Assembly (NCBI GenBank): GCA_016931995.1
Contig: JAFGDS010000077.1
Coordinates: forward strand, 1 to 50,508
From: Pirellulales bacterium
GTDB lineage: Bacteria; Planctomycetota; Planctomycetia; Pirellulales; Thermoguttaceae
Length of the DNA stretch: 50,508 nt
Reading direction: 5' to 3'
Numbering within the stretch: position 1 is the first letter of the stretch; every line of letters begins with the position of its first letter. The notes beneath the pieces are model-generated. The model was not told the DNA's origin. It did no database searches and was given only the letters and a program-made list of their open reading frames with translations. The translations under genes and the position numbers were made by a program. Of the stretch, positions 27,714-35,721 are shown piece by piece.

Positions 27714-28640
27714 ATGGATAATGCCCTGCAACAGCCTACTCCGAAGTCGAAACGGCCGATGCACCCGTTCCGCAGTGCGGTGCTTCGCGGTCTGGCGGTG
27801 GTCTTCCCGCCGCTCTTGACCATCGTCATCTTCCTGTGGGTTGGTGGCACGGTCAACGACTACGTGCTGCGGCCGGTCGCGGCGGGGGTGCGCAACGCGG
27901 TGGCCTGGTCCATCGCCGACATTCGCCAGCGCGAACAGGTCCCGGCCGATCGGGTCGTCAAAGCGGCCGCCGACATCGACCAGATTGGCGACACGGACTC
28001 GCGCTTTTTCCGTCTTACCGACGGGCAGTACGTGCCGTTGGACGTGTACGACCTGGTCCGCCGACAACACGGCGACGGACCGCTGCCAGAGACGGCCAAA
28101 GGCATGTACCGCCGCTACGTCGAGCTGCGCTATTTGCAGCCGATCAAGGTGGTTCCGGCGTTCCTGGCCGTGTTTATCTTGATCTTGTACCTCTTGGGCA
28201 AGTTCATGGCGGCCGGCATCGGGCGGATTCTGGTCGGAACGTTCGAGCGGGGAATCCTCCAACTGCCTCTGGTGCGAAGCGTCTATTCGTCGGTCAAACA
28301 GGTCAGCGATTTCCTGTTTAGCCCCCGGGAGATCGAGTACACCCGGGTGGTCGCCATCGAGTATCCGCGGATGGGCATCTGGTCGCTGGGGCTAGTCACC
28401 GGCGAGAGCATGATCGACATTCGCGAGGCCGCCAAGGAGCCGGTCCTGTCGATTCTCGTGCCCACCTCGCCCATGCCGGTCACCGGGTACACGATCAACG
28501 TCCGTCGCAGCGAGGTGCTCGATCTGAACATCACGATCGACCAGGCGTTTCAGTTCATCGTCAGTTGCGGCGTGGCGGTTCCCCCGCAGCAGTTGCAGAA
28601 AGCCCTCGATGCCAAGGCCGAGAAGGAACTCGCTTCGTAG
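27714..28640 (+). CDS. DUF502 family membrane protein
   Basis: Integral membrane protein of 308 residues. TM1 is at about 25-45 (VVFPPLLTIVIFLWVGG) and TM2 at about 145-170 (VVPAFLAVFILILYLLGKFMA). After the second helix comes the family core: GTFERGILQLPLVRSVYSSV, then KQVSDFLF, YPRMGIWSLGLVTGE and VPTSPMPVTGYTINV. These motifs are diagnostic of DUF502. The segment between the helices (about 55-135) is longer than in many members and contains a charged region (DRVVKAAADIDQIGD). Function is not established; an envelope role is inferred from topology. It is probably cotranscribed with comF. Confidence 0.9.
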   Translation: MDNALQQPTPKSKRPMHPFRSAVLRGLAVVFPPLLTIVIFLWVGGTVNDYVLRPVAAGVRNAVAWSIADIRQREQVPADRVVKAAADIDQIGDTDSRFFRLTDGQYVPLDVYDLVRRQHGDGPLPETAKGMYRRYVELRYLQPIKVVPAFLAVFILILYLLGKFMAAGIGRILVGTFERGILQLPLVRSVYSSVKQVSDFLFSPREIEYTRVVAIEYPRMGIWSLGLVTGESMIDIREAAKEPVLSILVPTSPMPVTGYTINVRRSEVLDLNITIDQAFQFIVSCGVAVPPQQLQKALDAKAEKELAS

Positions 28641-28657
28641 CAAAGGTCTTTGCCGCG

Positions 28658-28729
28658 GTCGTGCCGAGCGAAGCGAAGCATCTCCGTTCATTCAATGTCA
28701 ACGAGATCCTTCGCTGCGCTCAGGATGAC
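28658..28729. repeat. 72-bp asymmetric-arm palindromic element, copy 2
   Basis: The left arm differs from copy 1 at two positions near its outer end; the right arm from GTCAACGAGATCC to GGATGAC is identical. The 15-bp centre is unrelated to copy 1. It lies between the DUF502 gene and hemC. Confidence 0.85.
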
Positions 28730-28781
28730 GCGTTCGGAGGATGCGGGATTCCAGGATGAGATCGAGGACGCAAGCACGTTG

Positions 28782-29696
28782 ATGAAGCTCCGACTGGGAA
28801 CCCGCGCGAGCGCCCTGGCCCGATGGCAGGCCGAGTGGGTCGCCGGGCGGTTGGTCGCGTTGGGTCACGAGGTCAAGTTGGTTCCCATCGCCACGACCGG
28901 CGACCAGGACCGCGAAAGCCCGATCGAAACCATCGGCGCGCAGGGCGTGTTTACCAAGGAGATCCAGCGGGTCTTGCTCGACGGCCGGATCGACGTGGCC
29001 GTGCACAGCCTCAAGGATCTTTCGACCGAGCCCGTGCCGGGCTTGTGCCTGGTGGCCGTGCCCGAGCGGGCCTCCGCCGCCGACGCCCTGGTCTCGCGCG
29101 AGGGCGATTCGTTCGAGGCCCTGCCGGCCGGGGCGACGATCGGCACGGGCAGCCTCCGCCGGCGGGCGCAACTGCTCAACGTTCGGCCGGATCTCAGGGT
29201 GCTCGATCTGCGCGGCAACGTCGAGACGCGGCTGGCCAAGCTGGCCGCGGGCGGATTCGACGCGGTCGTCCTGGCCGAGGCCGGCCTTGACCGGCTGGGA
29301 TTGTCCGACCGGATCACGCAAATCCTGCCGTGCGAGATCGTCCTGCCGGCGGTGGGCCAGGGCGCGCTGGGTATCGAAGCGCGATCGGACGACGAGGCCA
29401 CCCACGCGGCCCTCGCGGTCCTCGAGCACGGCCCGAGCCGCGCGGCCGTCGCCGCCGAGCGGGCGATGCTCGCGGCGCTGGAGGGCGGGTGTCTGGCCCC
29501 GATTGCCGCGTGGGGACGGGTTGAGGGCGAGTCGCTCACGCTGGCCGGCCGCGTGCTCAGCCCCGACGGCGCGCGGCGTCTGGATGCCGCGCGCCTTGGC
29601 CCGGTAGACGATCCCGAAGCCCTGGGCCGCCGCGTCGCCGAAGCTCTTTTGGCGCAAGGCGCTGGCGAGCTGATCCGCGAGGGCAGGGGGCGGTAG
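28782..29696 (+). CDS. hemC: Porphobilinogen deaminase (hydroxymethylbilane synthase)
   Basis: Condenses four porphobilinogens to hydroxymethylbilane in the tetrapyrrole pathway; cytosolic, 304 residues. The opening MKLRLGTRASALARWQA is the family signature. The catalytic aspartate is D79 in HSLKDL. Substrate arginines are in GTGSLRRRAQL and LRGNVETRL. The dipyrromethane cofactor attaches to C237 in EGGCLAPIAAW. All are intact and the length is normal. GAGGA is 14 nt upstream, so ribosome binding is weak; TTG 28779 is the only close alternative. No other heme gene is adjacent. Confidence 0.97.
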   Translation: MKLRLGTRASALARWQAEWVAGRLVALGHEVKLVPIATTGDQDRESPIETIGAQGVFTKEIQRVLLDGRIDVAVHSLKDLSTEPVPGLCLVAVPERASAADALVSREGDSFEALPAGATIGTGSLRRRAQLLNVRPDLRVLDLRGNVETRLAKLAAGGFDAVVLAEAGLDRLGLSDRITQILPCEIVLPAVGQGALGIEARSDDEATHAALAVLEHGPSRAAVAAERAMLAALEGGCLAPIAAWGRVEGESLTLAGRVLSPDGARRLDAARLGPVDDPEALGRRVAEALLAQGAGELIREGRGR

Positions 29697-30043
29697 GACT
29701 TCGGGAGCCGTCCCAGTACCGTTTCGCACCACGTCATCCCGAGCGCGGCAAAGGATCTCGTTGACCCAGGTGCGAATCGGGACGGCGCCCGCGCGCGAGT
29801 CCCCATCTCGGCGGGAATTGCCGGTGCATCGGCAGGTTTCGCGCGTTGGGGCGCGGCGATGGTTCCGACCGCGGCGCTCTTCCTCTTCGCGTACGGTCTC
29901 TCCACAAAAGGCTTGCGCACCAACACTTCCGGCGATCGGCGACTCCAAACGATCCGCCCCGATCGCGTCTGGCACGCCGGTTGCTCAAACACGTGCCGCA
30001 CGATGCAGGGGGAGCGGTGCCGGCAAGTCAGGACGATCGAACG
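29697..30043. other. Intergenic region hemC/flgF (347 bp)
   Basis: It holds a half-copy of the GTCATCC...AAGGATCTCGTTGAC repeat (29733-29764) near the hemC end and a sigma-54 promoter near the flgF end. A frame open through this region in phase with flgF has no flagellar similarity before 30044. No further gene was found. Confidence 0.6.
29970..29985 (+). promoter_or_regulatory. Sigma-54 (RpoN) promoter upstream of flgF
   Basis: TGGCACGCCGGTTGCT matches the -24/-12 consensus TGGCACG-N4-TTGC(A/T) at every defined position, with GG and GC exactly 10 nt apart. Transcription would start near 29996, 48 nt before flgF. RpoN commonly drives rod and hook genes. A FlrC/FleQ-type activator would be required and is not in the window. 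Confidence 0.8.
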
Positions 30044-30799
30044 ATGCCGACTGGATTATACGTGTCCGCCGAGGGCGCCAATGCCCAGGCCCGCCGCCTC
30101 GAGGTGATCGCCAACAACCTGGCCAACGTGGACACGGTGGGGTTCAAGCAGGACCTGGCGGTGTTTCAGGCTCGATACACCGAGGGGATCGAGGAAGGGC
30201 TGATCCCGCCGGACACGGGCGCGATCGAGGATGAGGGCGGCGGCACGACCACCTGGAGCACGGCGACCAACTTTTCGCCCGGGCCGCTGAAGCACACCGG
30301 CCGGCCCCTGGACATGGCCATCAACGGCGAGGGTTTCTTCGCCGTGTTGAAGGACGGCGAGACGCACCTGACCCGGGCGGGCAATTTCGTGCTCACCTCG
30401 CGGGGCGAACTGGTCACGCAGCAGGGCTACCCCGTGCTGGGCGCCACCGGAACGCCCATCGTCGTCACGCCGGAGAACGGGCCGTGGGAGTTCGCGTCCG
30501 ACGGCACGATCCGCCAGCCCGGCGCCGCCCAGTCGCTCGCCCTCTTCTCGCCAGCGTCGCTGGGCGAGCTGGTGAAGGTGGGCGAGAACCTGTTTCTCCC
30601 CATGGGCGACACGCTCCCGGTCGATCCGACCAAGCGGAACGTGACCAACGGATACGTCGAGGGCTCGGGTGTCGAGCCCGCCACCGAGACGGTCGACATG
30701 ATCGCGACCTCCCGGATGTTTGAAGCGAACACGAAGATGATGCAAATCCAGGACGACATGCTTTCGGGCTTGGTGAATCGCCTGATGCGGCTGCGGTGA
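30044..30799 (+). CDS. flgF: Flagellar basal-body rod protein FlgF
   Basis: Proximal rod protein, 251 residues, ATG 30044 with AGGA 10 nt upstream. The N-terminal rod/hook signature is GLYVSAEGANAQARRLEVIANNLANVDT. A central FlgE/F/G-like beta domain follows (HTGRPLDMAINGEGFFAVL, TRAGNFVLTSRGELVTQQGY). The C-terminal helix is YVEGSGVEPATETVDMIATSRMFEANTKMMQ, which pairs with the N-terminal helix in the rod. It is shorter than flgG and is the first gene of the block, which supports FlgF over FlgG. Confidence 0.95.
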   Translation: MPTGLYVSAEGANAQARRLEVIANNLANVDTVGFKQDLAVFQARYTEGIEEGLIPPDTGAIEDEGGGTTTWSTATNFSPGPLKHTGRPLDMAINGEGFFAVLKDGETHLTRAGNFVLTSRGELVTQQGYPVLGATGTPIVVTPENGPWEFASDGTIRQPGAAQSLALFSPASLGELVKVGENLFLPMGDTLPVDPTKRNVTNGYVEGSGVEPATETVDMIATSRMFEANTKMMQIQDDMLSGLVNRLMRLR

Positions 30800-30817
30800 G
30801 CAAGACAAAGCGGACAT

Positions 30818-30838
30818 GCGAAGCCGCAAGCGGCTTCC
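30818..30838. repeat. Palindromic repeat, GCGAAGCCGCAAGCGG family (flgF-flgG gap)
   Basis: GCGAAGCCGCAAGCGGCTTC, 18 bp after the flgF stop. Transcribed within the operon, it would give an intercistronic hairpin. Confidence 0.75.
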
Positions 30839-30841
30839 TCA

Positions 30842-30875
30842 AATCCCCAATCCCCAATCCCTAATCCCTAACCCC
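30842..30875. repeat. Heptad repeat AATCCC(C/T) before flgG
   Basis: Four 7-bp units (two AATCCCC, two AATCCCT) plus a partial unit end 10 bp before the flgG ATG. The region just upstream of the start is therefore pyrimidine-rich and no Shine-Dalgarno sequence is visible. Confidence 0.75.
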
Positions 30876-30885
30876 TCCCCTTGCC

Positions 30886-31692
30886 ATGACCGTACAAGCG
30901 CTCTACTCGGCGGCCACCGGCATGACCGCCATGGAATCGAAGCTGGACGTGATCGCCAACAATCTGGCGAACATGGAAACGACGGCTTTCAAGGCCGACC
31001 GGGCCAACTTCGAGGATCTGTTCTACCGGCACATGAAGTACCCCGGCGTGCAGGACATGTCCGGCCAATACACGCCCACCGGCGTCGCCATCGGCTACGG
31101 CTCGCGGGTGTCCAGCGTGCAGACCAATTTCGTCCAGGGCGCGTTCCGCCAGACGGGCGAGGCCCTGGATCTGGCCATCGAAGGCGACGGCTTCTTCCAG
31201 GTGCTCGACCCGACCTCGGGCGAAACGCTCTACACGCGGGCAGGCAATTTCTCGATCAACGCCGAGGGAAACCTCGTGATGGGCTCGGCCAACACCGGCC
31301 GGCTGCTGGAGCCGCCCATCACCATTCCCGAGGACGCCACGGACATCGCCATCAGCGCCGAGGGCATCGTCTCGGTCAAACAACCCGGCACCGTCAACCT
31401 CTCCGAAGTCGGCCAGATCGAACTGGCGCGGTTCATCAATCCCGAAGGGTTGTTGAAGCTCGGCGAGAACTTGTACAGCGAAACGGACGCCTCCGGCACG
31501 GCGACGACGGGCAATCCCGGCCAGGACGGCCTGGGCGTCATCCGCCAAAACGCCCTGGAAGCCTCGAACGTCGAGCCGGTGAAGGAACTGATCGACCTGA
31601 TTACCACGCAGCGCGCCTTCGAACTCAACTCGCAGTGCGTCCAGGTCGGCGACGAAGTGCTGCAAGTGGTCACGAATCTGAAACGGTACTAG
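30886..31692 (+). CDS. flgG: Flagellar distal rod protein FlgG
   Basis: Distal rod subunit, 268 residues. The N-terminal signature is ALYSAATGMTAMESKLDVIANNLANMETTAFK, followed by GFFQVLDPTSGETLYTRAGNF in the core. The C-terminal helix ASNVEPVKELIDLITTQRAFELNSQ is the standard FlgG end. The start ATG 30886 is set by the signature, because the upstream sequence is only the AATCCC repeat and lacks a ribosome binding site. Translation may be leaderless-like or depend on coupling. Confidence 0.96.
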   Translation: MTVQALYSAATGMTAMESKLDVIANNLANMETTAFKADRANFEDLFYRHMKYPGVQDMSGQYTPTGVAIGYGSRVSSVQTNFVQGAFRQTGEALDLAIEGDGFFQVLDPTSGETLYTRAGNFSINAEGNLVMGSANTGRLLEPPITIPEDATDIAISAEGIVSVKQPGTVNLSEVGQIELARFINPEGLLKLGENLYSETDASGTATTGNPGQDGLGVIRQNALEASNVEPVKELIDLITTQRAFELNSQCVQVGDEVLQVVTNLKRY

Positions 31693-31727
31693 TACGTCTT
31701 CCAGCAAGTTGTTGCCGCACGGCTAAC

Positions 31728-31748
31728 AAGCCGCTTGCGGCTTCGCAA
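31728..31748. repeat. Palindromic repeat, GCGAAGCCGC family, reverse (flgG-flgA gap)
   Basis: AAGCCGCTTGCGGCTTCGC, reverse-oriented, 36 bp after the flgG stop. It folds on AAGCCGC/GCGGCTT. Confidence 0.75.
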
Positions 31749-31816
31749 GGATAGCCACTGGCACGCATTCCTCGGAAGATGCACTCGTGGCACCTGTAGG
31801 ATCAATAGAGCCAGAT

Positions 31817-32881
31817 ATGTCCGCCATCCGAACTTTCTTGCCGGCGTGGATCGTGCTCGCAAGCGCGGGCGCATGGGCGGGCGCCGCCGAGATCGAGCTT
31901 CGCGCCGAGTGCGCCTGCTCGGGGGCCGTGGTGACGCTGGCCGACGTGGCCGACGTGGCCGCCGCCGACGCGGACGAAGCCGCGCGGCTGGGCCGCATCG
32001 AACTGGGCCCCGCGCCCCCGCCGGGCCGAACCCGAATCTTCCGACATCGCGAAATCCAGGACCTCCTCCTGTTGCAGGGCGAGAACCTCGGCTTGCACCG
32101 GTTCGCCGGCGCCGGCCAAACGCTGGTGAAGCGGAGCGCGGGGCAAAGCCAGCAGATTGGGCTCGCGCCAAAAGTCTCCGAAGCCGTCCAGCGCCGCGCC
32201 AACAGGCAGCTTAGCGACGCGATCGTCGCGCACCTGACCCAAGCCGTGGCCGCCGAGCCCTGGTCCGTCGCGCTGGAGCTGTCTGGCGAGCAGGCGCGGC
32301 TCGTGGCCGGCGTCGGCAACGCCGTGGCAATCCAAGGCGGTCGAAGCCCTTGGACGGGCTCGCAGCGTTTCGAGGTCACCGTGACCCCGCCGGACGGCGC
32401 GGCCGCGCGGTTCGTCGTCGACGCCCACGTCGCGCTGCCCGAGGCGGTGGTCACCGCCGTGCGGGCGTTGCCGCGCGGGGCGATGCTCGGCGCGGCCGAC
32501 TTGCAGTTGCAGCGGACCGACGCGCCGCTTGCCGTCGAGGGGACGTTTCACGCGATCGAAGAGGTGGTGGGGAAGGAAGCGGTCCGGGCAATTGCGGCTG
32601 GCCAACCGATCACCGAGGACGCGGTCCGCTCGCCCTTGCTCGTGCGGCGCGGCGAGATCGTGTCGGTCACGGCCCAGAGCACGAGTATTCGCCTGACGAC
32701 CAACGCCCGAGCCCGCGAGGACGGCAGCCTGGGCGACGTGATTCGCGTCGAGGCCTTGCAGGATCGCACGGCGTATATGGCCCGGGTATGCGGGCTGCGG
32801 AGCCTTGAAGTCTACGCCGGCCCGGTGCGGGCAAGGCGCGCGGAAGGCGCCCTGAGCGATTCCCGCGGTGGAATTCAGTAG
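31817..32881 (+). CDS. flgA: Flagellar P-ring assembly chaperone FlgA
   Basis: Periplasmic chaperone for the P ring protein FlgI, 354 residues from ATG 31817. GTG 31787 would place extra residues before the signal peptide MSAIRTFLPAWIVLASAGAW (cleavage near residue 23). The C-terminal SAF domain has LPRGAMLGAADLQLQRTDA, then VVGKEAVRAIAAGQPITEDAV and a final beta domain (TSIRLTTNARAREDGSLGD, VIRV). The N-terminal about 200 residues are weakly conserved, as is usual in long FlgA proteins. It sits directly before flgH and flgI, which supports the assignment. Confidence 0.9.
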   Translation: MSAIRTFLPAWIVLASAGAWAGAAEIELRAECACSGAVVTLADVADVAAADADEAARLGRIELGPAPPPGRTRIFRHREIQDLLLLQGENLGLHRFAGAGQTLVKRSAGQSQQIGLAPKVSEAVQRRANRQLSDAIVAHLTQAVAAEPWSVALELSGEQARLVAGVGNAVAIQGGRSPWTGSQRFEVTVTPPDGAAARFVVDAHVALPEAVVTAVRALPRGAMLGAADLQLQRTDAPLAVEGTFHAIEEVVGKEAVRAIAAGQPITEDAVRSPLLVRRGEIVSVTAQSTSIRLTTNARAREDGSLGDVIRVEALQDRTAYMARVCGLRSLEVYAGPVRARRAEGALSDSRGGIQ

Positions 32882-32916
32882 AACACATTGACCACGGAAG
32901 GGGAGAAGAGAATCTC

Positions 32917-33627
32917 ATGTGTTATCCGAGGATGCCATTGGAGAGTGTTGCGCGTTTTGGAAGCGCGTTCTTGGCCGGTTGTTTGGCATTGGTGACCCTT
33001 GCCGCGCCGGCGCGGGCGCAGTCGTCGAGTTTCTACGGCGATCCGGCCGACCGGGCCGCCGCCCGAACGCCCATGACGCTGGCCAACGTCTCCTGGACCT
33101 ACACGGCCCCAACGCCGCCGCGCGAAATCAAGCTCAACGACATCGTGACCGTGATCGTCGACTACAAGTCCCAAGTCATCAGCGAGGGCGAAATCGACCG
33201 GAAGAAGAAGTCCAACTTCCAGGCCGCCCTGTCCGACTGGATCCTCATCAAGAACTGGAAAATGATCCCCGATCCGCAAAACGCGGGCGATCCGAAGATC
33301 ACGGGCAAGTGGGACAACAAGTTCCGCGGCGAAGGGTCGCTGGAAACGCGGGACGCGATGGAATTCAAGATCGCCTGCTCCGTGGTGGACATCCGGCCCA
33401 ACGGCCTCATGGTGATCGAGGGTCGGCGTTCCATCAGGAATAACGAGGACGTGTGGGAGATCGCGCTGACCGGCGTCGTCCGGCCCGAGGACGTGCTCAC
33501 GAACAACACGATTCTCAGCGAGAACATCGACAAGCTGCGGATCGACAAGCGCGAGATCGGCAGCGTCCGCGACGCCTACCGCCGCGGCATGTTGATGCGG
33601 GTGCTCGACACGTATCAGTTGTTCTAA
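32917..33627 (+). CDS. flgH: Flagellar L-ring protein FlgH
   Basis: Outer-membrane L-ring subunit, 236 residues. The core signatures are LNDIVTVIVDYKSQVISEGE, WDNKFRGEGSLETRD, IRPNGLMVIEGRRSI and ALTGVVRPEDVLTNNTI, then a DAYRRGML end. The N-terminus allows two readings: a lipobox LAGC with Cys22, as in lipoprotein FlgH, or signal peptidase I cleavage after ARA at residue 34. GGAAGGGGAGAAGAG precedes the ATG. Confidence 0.95.
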   Translation: MCYPRMPLESVARFGSAFLAGCLALVTLAAPARAQSSSFYGDPADRAAARTPMTLANVSWTYTAPTPPREIKLNDIVTVIVDYKSQVISEGEIDRKKKSNFQAALSDWILIKNWKMIPDPQNAGDPKITGKWDNKFRGEGSLETRDAMEFKIACSVVDIRPNGLMVIEGRRSIRNNEDVWEIALTGVVRPEDVLTNNTILSENIDKLRIDKREIGSVRDAYRRGMLMRVLDTYQLF

Positions 33628-33645
33628 GGCCGCTTGCGGCTTCGC
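33628..33645. repeat. Palindromic repeat, GCGAAGCCGC family, reverse (flgH-flgI gap)
   Basis: GGCCGCTTGCGGCTTCGC starts directly after the flgH stop codon. Confidence 0.7.
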
Positions 33646-33684
33646 AAGAGGAACGTTGAGGCGAACTTCGCGAAAGGCCCCGAC

Positions 33685-34749
33685 ATGACAAGGAAGACTG
33701 AAATCGTGGCCGTGCTGGTCCTGCTCGCGGCGGCGACGCCGGCATGGGGACAAATCCGCCTGGCCAGCATCTGCCGAGTGAAGGGCCAGGAAGAGCGGGT
33801 GCTGCAAGGGCAGGGGCTCGTGATCGGCCTTCCCGGCACCGGCGACGGCAACCTGCCCTCGACGCAACAAAGCATCCGGCAACTGCTCGATCGGATGGGC
33901 AACCCGGTGGGCAGCCGCGGCCCGGCCGAACTGAAGGACTTCAAGAACGTGGCGCTGGTCGTGGTCACGGCGACGATCCCGGCCGCCGGCGCGCGACAAG
34001 GCGACAAAATCGACTGCGTGGTCAGCTCGCCCGGCTCCGCCAAGAGCCTCAAGGGCGGGCGGCTTCTCCCCACGGCCCTGACCGGTCCCGGCCAACCGCC
34101 CAACCTGCCCGTCTACGCCTTCGCCCAGGGGTCGATCGAGCTGGACGATCCCAAGATCGAAACGACCGGGCGCATTTACGGCGGGTGCCGCTTGGAAGAG
34201 GATTTCTTCAATCCCTACATCAAGGACGACAAGATCACGCTCGTGTTGAACGAGGACCACTCCGGCTTCGGCGCGGCGCAGACAGTGGCCGAGCGGATCA
34301 ATGGCTGGTTCGAGAACGAGCAGGTCCGCCGAGGCGACCTCGCCAAGGCGATCGACCAGACCAACATCGAAGTGAACATTCCGTCGCACCACCGCGATAA
34401 TCCCGTGATGTTTCTCTCCGACATCCTGGAGCTGGAAATCTACGAACCGCAGGCGCCCGCCCAAGTGACCATCAACGAACGCGCCGGCAGCATCGTCATC
34501 ACGGCCGACGTGGAGATCGGCGCCGTGGTCGTGACGCACAAAAACTTCGTCATCGAGGTGGGGCCGGCCGCCGGCCAAGTGCCCGGCGCCCAGTTCGTCC
34601 CCCTCGATCCAGCGCAAACGCAGACCGCGAAGCTCGAGTCGCTGCTGGCCGCGCTCAAGGCGGTCCACGCGCCGACCGAGGACGTGATCGACATCATCAA
34701 GGGGCTTGCGCGGAGCAAGAAACTGCACGCGAAGCTGGTGATTGAATAA
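33685..34749 (+). CDS. flgI: Flagellar P-ring protein FlgI
   Basis: Periplasmic P-ring subunit, 354 residues from ATG 33685, which gives the signal peptide MTRKTEIVAVLVLLAAATPA (cleavage after WG, before QIRLASI). Diagnostic FlgI motifs follow: GQGLVIGLPGTGDG near the N-terminus, KNVALVVVTATIPAAGARQG (DKIDCVVSS), LVLNEDHSGFGAAQTVAERIN and a C-terminal INERAGSIVITADVEIGAVVV. An upstream in-frame start at 33634 would lengthen the n-region and is less likely. Confidence 0.97.
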   Translation: MTRKTEIVAVLVLLAAATPAWGQIRLASICRVKGQEERVLQGQGLVIGLPGTGDGNLPSTQQSIRQLLDRMGNPVGSRGPAELKDFKNVALVVVTATIPAAGARQGDKIDCVVSSPGSAKSLKGGRLLPTALTGPGQPPNLPVYAFAQGSIELDDPKIETTGRIYGGCRLEEDFFNPYIKDDKITLVLNEDHSGFGAAQTVAERINGWFENEQVRRGDLAKAIDQTNIEVNIPSHHRDNPVMFLSDILELEIYEPQAPAQVTINERAGSIVITADVEIGAVVVTHKNFVIEVGPAAGQVPGAQFVPLDPAQTQTAKLESLLAALKAVHAPTEDVIDIIKGLARSKKLHAKLVIE

Positions 34750-34761
34750 GGACGGCTCGCC

Positions 34762-35118
34762 ATGAACGCGATCGCAACGCCAAACGGCGTCTGCTCGACG
34801 GCCCTTCACCAGCAGGCGCGCGACACGTCGCTGGCGCGCGAGTTGAACCGGGCAACCAGCTTGACGCAGCCGGCCGAGCAGCTCGACGAGAAGGAAATCA
34901 AGAACACGTTCCAGTCGGTGCTGGGCGAGTTGCTCTTCGGACAGATGCTCAAGAGCATGAGAACGACCGTCGGCAAGGCGGCCTATTTCAACGGGGGCCG
35001 GGCGGAAGAGGTGTTCACCCAGCAGCTCGACCAGGTTCTGGCCCAGCACATGAGCCAAGCCGCCGCCGAGCCCATCGTCGAACCCATGTACGAGTTGTTC
35101 ATGCTGCAACGGCAGTAG
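34762..35118 (+). CDS. Rod-binding protein, FlgJ N-terminal domain only
   Basis: 118-residue protein matching the FlgJ rod-binding domain: KEIKNTFQSVLGELLFGQML, then FNGGRAEEVFTQQLDQVLAQ and a hydrophobic end PMYELFM. The C-terminal muramidase domain of enterobacterial FlgJ is absent, as in many other phyla, so a separate enzyme must open peptidoglycan for the rod. AAGGACGG precedes ATG 34762, 12 bp after flgI. Confidence 0.87.
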   Translation: MNAIATPNGVCSTALHQQARDTSLARELNRATSLTQPAEQLDEKEIKNTFQSVLGELLFGQMLKSMRTTVGKAAYFNGGRAEEVFTQQLDQVLAQHMSQAAAEPIVEPMYELFMLQRQ

Positions 35119-35125
35119 ACGGCGC

Positions 35126-35142
35126 GCGAAGCCGCAAGCGGG
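35126..35142. repeat. Palindromic repeat, GCGAAGCCGCAAGCGG family (flgJ-flgN gap)
   Basis: GCGAAGCCGCAAGCGGG, 8 bp after the flgJ-like stop. It is followed by a heptad tract, the same composite order as at flgF-flgG. Confidence 0.7.
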
Positions 35143-35150
35143 ACTCCCCC

Positions 35151-35180
35151 AATCCCCAATCCCGAATCCCCAATCCCCCC
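35151..35180. repeat. Heptad repeat AATCCCC before flgN
   Basis: Three AATCCC(C/G) heptads and a final AATCCCCCC end 11 bp before the flgN ATG. Only AGGG between repeat and start can serve as ribosome binding site. Confidence 0.75.
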
Positions 35181-35191
35181 AGGGTTCATCC

Positions 35192-35680
35192 ATGTCGACC
35201 GCCTGGAAAACGGAACTGGCCACGTTTATGACGGATCTCTTGGACGTACAGGACGAGACGCTTGGCGTTTTGGCCCGGCGATGCGCACTGCTGGGGAAGG
35301 CCGACGTCGAGGGTTTGGCCCGGCTCGACGAGGAAGAAAAACGGATCGTGGGCAAGCTTCAGGAATGTCTTGCGCGGCGCGAGGGCCTCCTGGCGCAGGC
35401 CGCGCAAGAAGGATTGCCGTCGGACAGCATTCAGTCGCTCAGCCGCGCGCTACCCAAGCGAGAACGCGGGGACTTACCCAATCAACTCAAAATCGCCAAA
35501 GCCCGCACTCGCCTGCTCAGACACCGCAGTTTGACGAATTGGGTCATCATCCAGAAGACGCTGTTACATCTTTCGCAGATGTTAGGGATTATCGCGACCC
35601 GGGGACGGGGAAATCCGACATATGAAAGAGGCGAGCCCGTGGCTACCGGAAGCGGGTCTCTCGTGGACCAGGAAGCCTAG
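35192..35680 (+). CDS. flgN: FlgN-like flagellar export chaperone
   Basis: Cytosolic chaperone for the hook-filament junction proteins FlgK and FlgL, 162 residues. It is predicted all-helical and weakly conserved (TLGVLARRCALLGKADVEGLARL, then a central KLQECLARREGLLAQAA). The assignment rests on size, helical heptad character and position immediately before flgK. The C-terminal 25 residues (GRGNPTYERGEPVATGSGSL) are disordered. It could alternatively be an unrelated small helical protein. Confidence 0.75.
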   Translation: MSTAWKTELATFMTDLLDVQDETLGVLARRCALLGKADVEGLARLDEEEKRIVGKLQECLARREGLLAQAAQEGLPSDSIQSLSRALPKRERGDLPNQLKIAKARTRLLRHRSLTNWVIIQKTLLHLSQMLGIIATRGRGNPTYERGEPVATGSGSLVDQEA

Positions 35681-35721
35681 GCGGGCTAGGGCAGAAACGC
35701 AAAGGAACGCGAGGGCGGGAC

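Noticed and set aside
31755-31771. TGGCACGCATTCCTCGG as a sigma-54 site before flgA
   Set aside because: The -24 half fits but the -12 TTGC element is absent at the required spacing.
32875-35355. Long minus-strand frame across flgH, flgI and the flgJ-like gene
   Set aside because: It spans three clear flagellar genes and has no recognisable protein features.
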